From contig NZ_LDPO01000020.1 in NCBI RefSeq assembly GCF_001021505.1, positions 26,417 to 90,416 on the forward strand: a stretch of 64,000 bases of DNA, read 5' to 3'. The stretch comes from Mycolicibacter heraklionensis. GTDB lineage: Bacteria > Actinomycetota > Actinomycetes > Mycobacteriales > Mycobacteriaceae. The position numbers and the translations under genes were made by a program. The notes beneath the pieces are model-generated. The model had not been told where the DNA came from. It saw only the letters and a program-made list of their open reading frames with translations, and searched no databases. Shown here in pieces: positions 34,796-43,494 of this stretch (positions are counted from its first letter, which is position 1; each line of letters begins with the position of its first letter).

Positions 34796-35023
34796 ATGGA
34801 TATCCGAATGCCCAAACTGGACGTCACGATGACCGAGGGCATCTTTATGGGTTGGCTGGTGCCCGACGGTCACCACGTGGGCGAAGGCGAAGACCTCTAC
34901 ACCGTGGGTACCGACAAGGTGGAGACCGACATACCCGCACCGTGCGCCGGTATCCTGCGACACGGTGCCGTTGAGGCTGACGAAACCTACCCAGTAGGCA
35001 CTCAACTGGGCACCATCGAATGA
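34796..35023 (+). CDS. Stand-alone lipoyl (biotinyl/lipoyl attachment) domain protein
   Basis: A 75-residue protein that is only a lipoyl domain: MPKLDVTMTEG at the start and lipoylation site Lys41 in VGTDKVETD. No peripheral-subunit-binding or acyltransferase domain follows; the stop is in place and the next gene starts 12 bases on. It is probably the swinging-arm carrier for the E1 alpha/beta pair of the same operon, or a glycine-cleavage-H-like carrier. Unusual as a separate gene. Confidence 0.85.
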   Translation: MDIRMPKLDVTMTEGIFMGWLVPDGHHVGEGEDLYTVGTDKVETDIPAPCAGILRHGAVEADETYPVGTQLGTIE

Positions 35024-35035
35024 ACGGAGGCACCA

Positions 35036-36490
35036 GTGGCTAGCCCGCGCTTTCGCGAAAGTCCTTTTCTCACCGGGCATCACCAGCCCAATCGAATGGA
35101 AGTGACAGCGCCGGACCTGTTCGTCGAAGGTGACCTGCCGGAAGATCTCGCCGGGGTGTTCTATCGCAACGGCGCCGAACCGCTGTACCCGCCGACTGCC
35201 GAGGACTACCACTGGTTCGACGGCGACGGCATGGTCTACGCGTTCTTCATCGAAGACGGCCGGGTATCGCTGCGCAGCCGTTGGGTGCGCACCGAAAAGC
35301 TGGAGCTGGAACTCAAACACGGACGGCGACTGTTCGGGGTGCTCGACAACCCGGCGACCACCGACCCGCTCGCCCGCGGCACCCGGTACAACACGGCCAA
35401 CACCAACATCATCCTGCACGGCGGAAAGCTCTTGGCGCTGATGGAGGGCGCGCCGCCGGTCCGGCTGGAACCACGCACCCTGGACACCATCGGCGAGGAA
35501 CACTACGGCGGGGTCATCACCACCACCTTCTCGGCGCATCCGACCGTCGACTACGCCACCGGTGAACTGATCAACATCGGGTCGGTCCCGTATCGCCCGG
35601 GCGCCGTGCCGGAAATCCACTACGAAGTCGTGGGTTCCGACGGGGAACTGCTGCGCTACGAAGTGATACCGATACCGCACCAGACATTGATGCACACCTT
35701 CTTCGTCACCGAACACCACGTGGTATTTCCGGTGACACCATTGGATATCAGCGTGGAGCGGGCGATGTCCGGCGGTCCGATGGTGGCCTGGGACCCCGAC
35801 CGGCCGACCAAACTCGGCGTCATGCCGCGCAGTGGGTCCGCTGCCGACGTCCGCTGGTTCGAAGCCGCGCCGCGGCACATGATGCATCAGGCCAACGTGT
35901 GGGACGAGGACGGCCGTATCGTCGCCGATGTGGCCGCCGCCGAAGGGACCGCGCTGTTCCCCGACATTCACGGCAACCGCCGCTCGCACGCCGAAACCCA
36001 GCAGAGCCTGCGCCGTTGGACGATCGACCCGGCCGCCAGCACCGACGTGGTGGCCGAGCAGATACTCAGCGACCACGACATCCAATTCCCCCGACCGGAC
36101 GACCGGATGATGACCCGCCCGAGCCGAAACGTGTTCGCCAACAGCAACCTGCACTCGATTGACGGTCGCGCCGACGGTATGGACGCGGTGCTGCGAGTCG
36201 ACACCCAGACCGGCGCCGAGGACTTTTACCACTTCGGTGACGGTGCCGCCGCGGGAGAGCTCATCTTCGCCCCGCGCATCGGAGGCCGCGACGAATCTGA
36301 CGGCTACGCCGTGACACTGGTCCACCAGGCCGGTGCCGCCGAGACCGAGCTGGTGGTCTTCGACGCCCAGAACCTCGCGGCGGGGCCGCTGACGCGGGTG
36401 CGCATTCCGTTCCGCATCCCGAGCGGATTCCACTGCAATTACTACAGTGCCGACAGTCCGCTGTACCGGCAGGCCCTGGGAGAGCCGTGA
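35036..36490 (+). CDS. Carotenoid oxygenase (RPE65/CCO) family protein, second copy
   Basis: A 484-residue non-haem iron dioxygenase with four candidate Fe ligands: His168 (FSAHPT), His220 (LMHTFF), His284 (MMHQANVWDEDG) and His466 (IPSGFHCNYY). It is clearly diverged from the copy at 11512, so it is not a recent duplicate. It cleaves a double bond to give aldehydes, which the two following aldehyde dehydrogenases would oxidise. GTG start 12 bases after the lipoyl gene. Substrate could be an apocarotenoid or a stilbene-type phenylpropanoid. Confidence 0.88.
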   Translation: MASPRFRESPFLTGHHQPNRMEVTAPDLFVEGDLPEDLAGVFYRNGAEPLYPPTAEDYHWFDGDGMVYAFFIEDGRVSLRSRWVRTEKLELELKHGRRLFGVLDNPATTDPLARGTRYNTANTNIILHGGKLLALMEGAPPVRLEPRTLDTIGEEHYGGVITTTFSAHPTVDYATGELINIGSVPYRPGAVPEIHYEVVGSDGELLRYEVIPIPHQTLMHTFFVTEHHVVFPVTPLDISVERAMSGGPMVAWDPDRPTKLGVMPRSGSAADVRWFEAAPRHMMHQANVWDEDGRIVADVAAAEGTALFPDIHGNRRSHAETQQSLRRWTIDPAASTDVVAEQILSDHDIQFPRPDDRMMTRPSRNVFANSNLHSIDGRADGMDAVLRVDTQTGAEDFYHFGDGAAAGELIFAPRIGGRDESDGYAVTLVHQAGAAETELVVFDAQNLAAGPLTRVRIPFRIPSGFHCNYYSADSPLYRQALGEP

Positions 36491-38004
36491 CGACACCCAC
36501 GATCGAAGTCCGCAACCCCGCCGACGGTCTGGTGGTGGGCCAGGTCCACGACCACCCACCCGCCGTCGTCGCCGACACCGTTCGGCAGCTACGCGGACGG
36601 CAGCCGGAATGGGAGGACCTTGGCACCGCTGCTCGCGCGGAATGGCTGTTGCGGCTGCTGGATTGGTTGATGGACAACTCCGCCCGGTTGACCGACCTGG
36701 TGCAGTCGGAGACCGGGAAGACGCGGTTCGACGCGGAGATCGAAGTGCCGGCGGCGATCGATCTGGCCAAATACTGGGCGCGGCATGCCGGCGGATTCCT
36801 TGCCGAGGAACGGCCGAGGCCGCACAGCCCGATCGGGCTGACGAAGCGGTTGGTGACCCGATACCAGCCCTACTCGGTGGTCGGCATCATCACGCCATGG
36901 AATCTGCCGTTGCTCAACCCGTGCTTCGACGCGTTCGCGGCGCTGATGGCCGGCGCCGCGGTCTTGGTGAAGCCGTCGGAGGTGACTCCGCTCAGCGCGT
37001 GCGAGTTGGCCCGCGGCTGGGCGGAGATCGGCGCCCCTCCCGTGCTGCAGGTGCTGACCGGCGGTATCGAAACCGGGCGCGCAGTCGTCGACGCGGTCGA
37101 CTATGTGCAATTCACCGGCTCCACCGCGACCGGGCGGGCGATCGCCGCCGCGTGCGGTGAGGCTCTGAAACCCTGCAGCCTGGAACTGGGGGGCAAGGAT
37201 CCGGCTATCGTGCTGGCCGACGCCGACATCGACCGGACGGCCGCGGGCATCGTCTACGGGGGGCTGTTCAACTCCGGGCAGGTATGCATCTCAGTGGAGC
37301 GGGTCTACGTCGAGGCACCGGTCTACGACCAGTTCGTGGCCAGTCTGCTCGACCAGGTCCGGGCACTCCGGCAAGGCCACGACGACCGCGGGTTCCGCTT
37401 CGACATCGGCGCCATGGCGACACCGGCGCAGTGCGACATCGTGACCCGGCACGTCGACGACGCCGTTTCGCGCGGCGCGCGAATCCTGATCGGCGGCAAG
37501 GCCACCGGGGCCGGTGCGTTCTTCGAGCCCACTGTTCTCGTCGACGTTGATCACTCGATGACCTGTATGACCGAAGAGACCTTCGGGCCGCTGTTGCCGG
37601 TGATCAAGGTCGCCGACGAGGACGAGGCGGTCCGGTTGGCCAACGATTCCGACTACGGCCTCTCGGCCACGGTCTGGTGCGGCGAAAGGCGGCGGGGTGA
37701 ACGGGTGGCGCGCCGTCTGGAAGTCGGCGCGGTCAACATCAACGATGCATTCGCCAATCTGGTCAACTTCGCCGTGCCGATGGGCGGTTGGAAGAACTCC
37801 GGGATGGGCGCCCGCTTCGGCGGTCCAGCGGGAATCCGCAAATACTGTCGCCAGCAAGCGATTCTGGTGCCCCGCGGTCCGGTGTTGAAGCGCGAACCAC
37901 TGTGGTACCCCGCGTCCAAGCTCCGATCCCGCCTGGTGACGACGCTGATGCGGGTCTTCGATGGGCGGGGCCGGCGCAGGTTTTTCGCGACGAGAGGATC
38001 TTGA
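36487..38004 (+). CDS. Aldehyde dehydrogenase (first of two)
   Basis: A 505-residue NAD(P)-dependent aldehyde dehydrogenase: PWNLPLLNP, FTGSTATGR cofactor loop, catalytic Glu in LELGGKDPA and nucleophile Cys in SGQVCISVE, EETFGPLLPV near the C-terminus. An extra basic C-terminal tail (LKREPLWYPASKLRSRLVTT onward) extends about 40 residues past the usual end and may be a membrane-association helix. GTG overlaps the oxygenase stop (GTGA). Confidence 0.93.
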   Translation: MTTPTIEVRNPADGLVVGQVHDHPPAVVADTVRQLRGRQPEWEDLGTAARAEWLLRLLDWLMDNSARLTDLVQSETGKTRFDAEIEVPAAIDLAKYWARHAGGFLAEERPRPHSPIGLTKRLVTRYQPYSVVGIITPWNLPLLNPCFDAFAALMAGAAVLVKPSEVTPLSACELARGWAEIGAPPVLQVLTGGIETGRAVVDAVDYVQFTGSTATGRAIAAACGEALKPCSLELGGKDPAIVLADADIDRTAAGIVYGGLFNSGQVCISVERVYVEAPVYDQFVASLLDQVRALRQGHDDRGFRFDIGAMATPAQCDIVTRHVDDAVSRGARILIGGKATGAGAFFEPTVLVDVDHSMTCMTEETFGPLLPVIKVADEDEAVRLANDSDYGLSATVWCGERRRGERVARRLEVGAVNINDAFANLVNFAVPMGGWKNSGMGARFGGPAGIRKYCRQQAILVPRGPVLKREPLWYPASKLRSRLVTTLMRVFDGRGRRRFFATRGS

Positions 38005-39449
38005 TGGACTCCGCATTGACGTGGGTGCCCGCTGAGCTGCTGCTCGGTGGGCACGAGAAGCCGGCGGCCAGCGGACGCCGTTTCGCGGTGCACAACCCGG
38101 CGACCGAAGAGATCCTGCTCGAGGTCGCCGACGCCGGGCCCGACGACGCGGCGCAAGCCATGGACCTCGCTGCTGCTACTCAAGCTGACTGGTCGGCTAC
38201 GCCACCTCGGCAGCGAGCCGAGATCCTTCGCCGGGCATACGAACTCGTCGAGCACCACCGTGACCGGTTCGCGCTGCTGGTCACGCTGGAAATGGGTAAA
38301 CCGTTGGCGGAGAGCCATGCCGAGGTCAGCTACGGTGCGGAGTTCCTGCGCTGGTTCAGTGAGGAGGCGGTGCGGATCAACGGCCGCTACAGTGCCGCCC
38401 CGTCGGGCAACGGCCGGATCCTGGTGACCAAGCAGCCGGTCGGGCCGACGTTGGCGATCACCCCGTGGAATTTCCCGCTGGCGATGGGAACCCGAAAGAT
38501 CGCCGCGGCGGTGGCCGCGGGCTGTACCGCGATCGTCAAACCCGCACCCGATACCCCGTTGACCATGCTGTTCCTCGGGTCAGTGCTGGCTGAGGCAGGC
38601 CTGCCCGACGGGGTGCTGTCGGTGCTGCCCACCATGGATGCGGCGGCGCTGACCGCGCCGCTGTTGGCCGACCGGCGACTGCGCAAGCTGACTTTCACCG
38701 GATCCACCGCGGTGGGTAAGAGCCTGCTGGCGCAGGCCGCCGGCAAGGTGCTGCGCACCTCGATGGAACTCGGCGGCAACGCCCCGTTCGTGGTGTTCGC
38801 CGACGCGGATATCGACGCCGCGGTCGAAGGAGCTCTGGCGGCGAAGATGCGCAACGGTGGCGAGGCCTGTACCGCGGCCAACCGCATTCACGTCGACAAC
38901 GCGGTGCGCGACGAATTCACCGAGAAACTCACCGCCCGAATGGCGAAGCTGAACGTCGGAGACGGGACGCGCCCCGGCGTCGACGTCGGACCGCTGATCA
39001 ACGAACGGCAGTGCAGCAAGGTCGGCGAACTGGTCGACGACGCGGTCGGCAAGGGGGCGGCCCTGCTGTTGGGTGGGCGGCCCGAGCCGGGGCGGGGCTA
39101 TTTCTACCCCCCGACCGTGCTGTCCGAAATCCCTTCCGATGCCAGGCTGCTCACCGAGGAGGTGTTCGGTCCGGTGGCGGCGATCGCCGGATTCGACGGC
39201 GAAACCGCCGGGGTCGCCGCGGCGAATGCCACCGAATACGGGCTGGCCGCCTACATCTACACCCGTGACCTGGATCGAGCGCTGCGGGTGGCCGAACAGG
39301 TCGAGTCCGGAATGGTCGGCGTCAACCGCGGCGTCATCTCCGATGCCGCGGCGCCCTTCGGCGGCATCAAGGAATCCGGGCTGGGCAGAGAAGGCGGCGC
39401 GGAAGGAATCGAGGAATATCTCGAAACCAAATACATCGCCCTGGCCTGA
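38004..39449 (+). CDS. Aldehyde dehydrogenase (succinate-semialdehyde dehydrogenase-like, second of two)
   Basis: A 481-residue aldehyde dehydrogenase of the SSADH/GabD type: PWNFPLAMGTRKIA, FTGSTAVGKSLL, SMELGGNAPFVVF, catalytic Cys in NGGEACTAANR, and the end GGIKESGLGREGG. The ATG at 38004 overlaps the previous stop (TGATG). Last gene of the operon; two different aldehyde dehydrogenases would match two different aldehyde products of one double-bond cleavage. Confidence 0.93.
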   Translation: MDSALTWVPAELLLGGHEKPAASGRRFAVHNPATEEILLEVADAGPDDAAQAMDLAAATQADWSATPPRQRAEILRRAYELVEHHRDRFALLVTLEMGKPLAESHAEVSYGAEFLRWFSEEAVRINGRYSAAPSGNGRILVTKQPVGPTLAITPWNFPLAMGTRKIAAAVAAGCTAIVKPAPDTPLTMLFLGSVLAEAGLPDGVLSVLPTMDAAALTAPLLADRRLRKLTFTGSTAVGKSLLAQAAGKVLRTSMELGGNAPFVVFADADIDAAVEGALAAKMRNGGEACTAANRIHVDNAVRDEFTEKLTARMAKLNVGDGTRPGVDVGPLINERQCSKVGELVDDAVGKGAALLLGGRPEPGRGYFYPPTVLSEIPSDARLLTEEVFGPVAAIAGFDGETAGVAAANATEYGLAAYIYTRDLDRALRVAEQVESGMVGVNRGVISDAAAPFGGIKESGLGREGGAEGIEEYLETKYIALA

Positions 39450-39476
39450 ACGGCTCTGCCGGACGGACAGCCGTGC

Positions 39477-40049
39477 TTACCGTTGATCCCAGCTGGGCAG
39501 TAACCCGGCTTCCCGGACTTCGGCCAGCGACGGCGCAGCCGCATCCCGCTCGGAGAGCACCAGCGGGTGCTCGTCGGGCCAGTCGATATTGATCGCCGGG
39601 TCGGTGGCACAGATGGTGTGCTCGCGTTGGGGGTCGTACTCCGCTGAACACAGATACATCACCGTCGAATTGTCTTGCAGTGCAAGGAATCCATGCGCCA
39701 GCCCGGCGGCGAGATATATCGACCGGCGATCCCGGCCGTCCAGCAGCACCGCGTCCCAGCGCCCGTAGGTCGGGGAACCGACCCGGATGTCGACGACCAC
39801 GTCGAAGACCGAACCCGACACGCAGGTCACGTATTTGGCCTGCCCAGGCGGCAGCTGGGCGAAGTGCAGGCCGCGCAGCACGCCGGCGCCCGACACCGAG
39901 CAGTTGGCCTGACGCAGGTCGAAACGGTGCCCGGCGAACGCGGTGAACTCGCGGTCGGTGAACCACTCGAAGAAGACCCCGCGGGAATCGGTGTGCTGAG
40001 TCGGGGTGAGCTCCCACGCCCCCGGGATGGTCAGTTCGCGCGCGTCCAT
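39477..40049 (-). CDS. rmlC: dTDP-4-dehydrorhamnose 3,5-epimerase
   Basis: A 190-residue cupin epimerase making dTDP-L-rhamnose for the arabinogalactan linker. Diagnostic motifs are DSRGVFFEWF, QANCSVSGAGVLRGLHF (catalytic His in GLHF) and LAAGLAHGFLAL. It follows rmlB after one base, as in M. tuberculosis Rv3464-Rv3465. It converges on the catabolic operon, with 27 bases between stops. Confidence 0.95.
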   Translation of the reverse strand: MDARELTIPGAWELTPTQHTDSRGVFFEWFTDREFTAFAGHRFDLRQANCSVSGAGVLRGLHFAQLPPGQAKYVTCVSGSVFDVVVDIRVGSPTYGRWDAVLLDGRDRRSIYLAAGLAHGFLALQDNSTVMYLCSAEYDPQREHTICATDPAINIDWPDEHPLVLSERDAAAPSLAEVREAGLLPSWDQR

Positions 40050-40050
40050 G

Positions 40051-41067
40051 TCAGCGTCCCAGCGTCGCGTAACGCGCTTCGGCGGCCTCTTTCAGTGGGG
40101 CCCACCAGGATTCGTTGGCGCGGTACCAGTCAATGGTCTCGCGAAGGCCGGCCTCGAAGTCGGTGTGCTCCGGCTTCCAGCCCAGTTCGTCACGCAGCGC
40201 AGACGGGTCGATCGCATACCGCAAATCATGACCGGGGCGGTCGGCGACGTGGTCGAAGTCATCGGGGTCGTGGTCCATCAGCCGCAGAATGGTCTGCAGC
40301 ACACTGCGGTTGTCGCGCTCCCCGTCGGCGCCGATCAGGTAGGTGCGCCCGATATGGCCGCCGGTCATGATCTGCCAGACGGCGCTGTTGTGGTCGTCGA
40401 CGTGGATCCAGTCGCGGACGTTGGCGCCGCTGCCGTACAGCTTGGCCCGGCGACCGGTGAGCAGGTTGGTGATCTGGCGTGGGATGAACTTCTCCACGTG
40501 CTGATACGGCCCGTAGTTGTTGGAGCAGTTCGAGATCGTCGCGCGTACCCCGTAAGAGCGCACCCAGGAGTGCACCAGTAGATCGGCGGCGGCCTTGGTC
40601 GATGAGTACGGGCTGGAGGGGTGGTACGGCGTCGTCTCGGTGAACCGGCGCGGGTCGTCGAGGGCCAAGTCGCCGTACACCTCGTCAGTGGAGACGTGGT
40701 GCAGTCGTACCCCATGGGCGCGCACCGCCTCCAGCACGGTGAAGGTGCCGATCACGTTGGATCGCAGGAACGGCTCCGGGTCGGCCAGCGCGTTGTCCAC
40801 GTGGGTTTCGGCGGCGAAGTGCACCACCGCGTCGGTCTCGGGATCCAGCTCGGCGATCAGCCGGCCGACCAGCGCAGCATCGGTGATGTCGCCCTGCACC
40901 AACCGGAACCGGCCAGCCTGGGAATCCAAGCCGGCCAGCGATTCGCGGCTGCCGGCGTAGGTCAACGCGTCCAGCACGGTGATCGCGGTGCCGGGGCGCT
41001 GCGCCAGCGTGCTGTGCACGAAGTTGGCGCCGATGAACCCGGCGCCACCAGTGACCAGCAGATGCAT
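40051..41067 (-). CDS. rmlB: dTDP-glucose 4,6-dehydratase
   Basis: A 338-residue extended SDR with GGAGFIG at the N-terminus, the dehydratase signature HVSTDEVYGDL and Tyr-x3-Lys in SPYSSTKAAADLLV. It converts dTDP-glucose to dTDP-4-keto-6-deoxyglucose, the second step of rhamnose synthesis for the cell wall. Operon with rmlC. Confidence 0.96.
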   Translation of the reverse strand: MHLLVTGGAGFIGANFVHSTLAQRPGTAITVLDALTYAGSRESLAGLDSQAGRFRLVQGDITDAALVGRLIAELDPETDAVVHFAAETHVDNALADPEPFLRSNVIGTFTVLEAVRAHGVRLHHVSTDEVYGDLALDDPRRFTETTPYHPSSPYSSTKAAADLLVHSWVRSYGVRATISNCSNNYGPYQHVEKFIPRQITNLLTGRRAKLYGSGANVRDWIHVDDHNSAVWQIMTGGHIGRTYLIGADGERDNRSVLQTILRLMDHDPDDFDHVADRPGHDLRYAIDPSALRDELGWKPEHTDFEAGLRETIDWYRANESWWAPLKEAAEARYATLGR

Positions 41068-41103
41068 GGGGCAACCCTATCGGTGCCGGTTCGCTGCCAT
41101 CGG

Positions 41104-41958
41104 CTAACGCGGCGTCAACCCCAGCGGACCGGCCAGCTCCGTCAGCGTCGGCAGCAGGTTCTTCCAGCCGCCCAGCACCTGGATCGTCACCTGATCCGCG
41201 CCGGCGTCTAAGTGCTCGCCCAGGCGGGCGGCGATCTCGTCGGCGGTGCCGTGTGCCACGACCGCGTCGATCAGCCGGTCACTGCCCGGCGCGCGCACGT
41301 CGCGGTCGGAAAAGCCCAGTCGGCGCCAGTTGTTGACGTAGTTGGACAGCCGCAGGTAGAAGCCGACCGCCTCACGTCCGATCTCGCGGGCCGCGGTGGC
41401 ATCCGTGGAGAGAACCACCTTGTGTTCGGGCGCCAGGAACACCGACGGTCCGACCAGCTCGCGCGCGCTCGCGGTGTGCTCGGGAGTGGTCAGGTAGGGG
41501 TGCGCACCGGCGCTGCGCTCCGCCGCCAACTGCAGCACCTTGGGACCCAGTGCGGCCAGCACCCGGCGGCTGGTCGGGACCGAGGCCTCGTCGAGTGCGT
41601 CCAGGTAGTCGGTCAGGGCGCGGTAGGGGCTGCGGTACTCGGCGGTGGCCTCGGAGTGGCCGACGCCGATGCCGAGCAGGAACCGATCCGGGTAGGCGGC
41701 TTCGATACGGTGGTAGGACTCGGCGACCTGCCCGGCCGGCGCCGACCAGATGTTGACGATCCCGGTGGCCACCTGCAGGGTCGAGGTCGCCGCCAGCAGC
41801 GGCTCGACGAACGCCAGGTCGGCGGCCGGCGAGCCGCCCACCCAGATCGCGCCGTAGCCCAGCCGCTCGATCTCGGCGGCCTGCTCAGGGGTGGGGGATC
41901 CGAAGGTCCACACCGCGTAGCGGCCCAGGTCGGGTTTGAGTGCGAACGTGTCCGACAT
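41104..41958 (-). CDS. LLM-class F420-dependent oxidoreductase (Rv3463-like)
   Basis: A 284-residue luciferase-like TIM-barrel protein with AAEIERLGYGAIWVGG, LQVATGIVNIWS, DRFLLGIGVGHSE and the C-terminal DQVTIQVLGGW. Mycobacterial members use coenzyme F420. Position beside rmlB and upstream of infA matches Rv3463 as I recall it. Substrate unknown. Confidence 0.88.
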   Translation of the reverse strand: MSDTFALKPDLGRYAVWTFGSPTPEQAAEIERLGYGAIWVGGSPAADLAFVEPLLAATSTLQVATGIVNIWSAPAGQVAESYHRIEAAYPDRFLLGIGVGHSEATAEYRSPYRALTDYLDALDEASVPTSRRVLAALGPKVLQLAAERSAGAHPYLTTPEHTASARELVGPSVFLAPEHKVVLSTDATAAREIGREAVGFYLRLSNYVNNWRRLGFSDRDVRAPGSDRLIDAVVAHGTADEIAARLGEHLDAGADQVTIQVLGGWKNLLPTLTELAGPLGLTPR

Positions 41959-41981
41959 CGTGACTCCTGTGCTCCTGGTAG

Positions 41982-43472
41982 TTACTCGCTGCGCTGCGGA
42001 TACGAGTTGTCGACCGGTGGGGGTTCGGTGGCCTTGGGGCGCAGCATGGCCGCCACGTCCACCCCGGATGCCTTCAGCGTCTCCAGCACCTTGGCAATGC
42101 CCAACGGACTGATACCCAGCAGACCGCCGATCGCATCCTGGGCATCGCCGGCACCGCCGACGATCGACAGCCGCTCGATGTCCGACAGCGGCGCGGCCGC
42201 GGCCTGGGTGGCCGCAACCACCGAGGCCAACACGTCGGGGAGCATCAGCATGCGGGCCGCCTCCGCGGTGTAGCTGTTGAGGGCGTTGGCGATCTCCTTC
42301 TTACCCTCGGCTTCGGCAAGCAGCTTGGCCTTGGTGCCCTCGGCCTCGGCGACCAGACTCGCTTTGGCGCCGTCGGCCTCGGCCTGGCGCTCCACCCGCA
42401 GCGCCTCGGCGGCCGCCTTGCGCGCGTCGGCTTGGGCTTCACCGGCCTGTCGGGCCGCCTCCGCCTGGGCCTGAGCCGCCAGGATCGCGGCCTGGCGCTG
42501 CCCCTCGGCACGGGCCACATCGGCCTGCCGCTGCGCCTCGGCGGGGGCGATCACGTCGGCCTGCAGCGCGGCCTGGGCCTGCTCGGCGCGACGCTGCTCC
42601 ACCTCAATGCGGGCCTGCACCCGGGCGGCCTCGGCCTGCTCGACGGCGATCCCGACGTCCTTCTCGGCGCGAGCGTGCGCCAGCGGACCGGCCTGGTCGG
42701 CCTGGGCGTTCTCGGCCTCGGTCTGGGCACGCAGCCGGGCCAGCTCGACGTCGCGCTTCTGATTGGCGGTGGCGATCGCGGTGTCGGCTTCGGCCTGGGC
42801 GACCGCCCCCGCCTGACGGGCCTTGGCCGACTGGATCTGGGCGTCCCGCTCGGCTTCGGCGGTACCGACCGTGGCGTCGCGTTTCACCTCGGCGATGCGG
42901 CGCTGACCCAGCGATTCGAGATAGCCGTTGCGGTCGGAGATGCCGGCGATCTTGAGGACGTCGACTTCCATGCCGATGCGGGCCAGGTCGGTGCCGGCTT
43001 CCTCGACCACGCTGCGGGCCAGCGTGTCGCGGTTGGAGTTGAGATCCTCAACGGTCATCGTCGCGGTGATGCCGCGCAGGCTCCCGGCCAGGATGTCATT
43101 GATCTGGCGCTGTAGCTCGTCGAGATTCGACGTCAGAAAGCGCTGCACCGCGGTCTGCACGGCTTCGTCGGCCGAGCCGATCCGGACCAGACCGACTGCC
43201 TCCACGTTGACCGGCACCCCGTTGTTGGACAGCGCGTTCTGCAGGTTGATGCTGACGTTGAACGGCTCCAGCGACATGATGTCGACCCGTTCGATACCCG
43301 GCATCCGGAACCTGGCCCCGCCACGCACCACCTTCGGCTGGCCGCGCCCGGTGAACACCGCGACCTCGTTCGGCGGGACCTTGATGTAGTTCTGGACGTA
43401 GATCATCGGCACCACGACCAGCAACAGCAGTGCTGCGATGGTGCTGATGGTCACGATCAAGACAAGCGACAC
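41982..43472 (-). CDS. Flotillin-like (SPFH/band 7) membrane scaffold protein
   Basis: A 496-residue protein with an N-terminal hydrophobic hairpin (LIVTISTIAALLLLVVVPMI), an SPFH domain (about 30-200) and a very long Ala/Glu/Gln/Arg-rich coiled coil (about 210-430), the bacterial flotillin (FloT) architecture. The GTG at 43472 removes 33 implausible residues. Coupled to an NfeD-like gene 22 bases upstream. Such pairs organise membrane microdomains. I do not recall a flotillin here in M. tuberculosis, so this looks like a lineage difference. Confidence 0.9.
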   Translation of the reverse strand: MSLVLIVTISTIAALLLLVVVPMIYVQNYIKVPPNEVAVFTGRGQPKVVRGGARFRMPGIERVDIMSLEPFNVSINLQNALSNNGVPVNVEAVGLVRIGSADEAVQTAVQRFLTSNLDELQRQINDILAGSLRGITATMTVEDLNSNRDTLARSVVEEAGTDLARIGMEVDVLKIAGISDRNGYLESLGQRRIAEVKRDATVGTAEAERDAQIQSAKARQAGAVAQAEADTAIATANQKRDVELARLRAQTEAENAQADQAGPLAHARAEKDVGIAVEQAEAARVQARIEVEQRRAEQAQAALQADVIAPAEAQRQADVARAEGQRQAAILAAQAQAEAARQAGEAQADARKAAAEALRVERQAEADGAKASLVAEAEGTKAKLLAEAEGKKEIANALNSYTAEAARMLMLPDVLASVVAATQAAAAPLSDIERLSIVGGAGDAQDAIGGLLGISPLGIAKVLETLKASGVDVAAMLRPKATEPPPVDNSYPQRSE

Positions 43473-43494
43473 GATTACTGCCTCTCCGGCTGAG

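Noticed and set aside
39450..39474. ACGGCT/AGCCGT inverted repeat between convergent operon ends
   Set aside because: Six-base stem with a 13-base loop and no T run; too weak to call a terminator.
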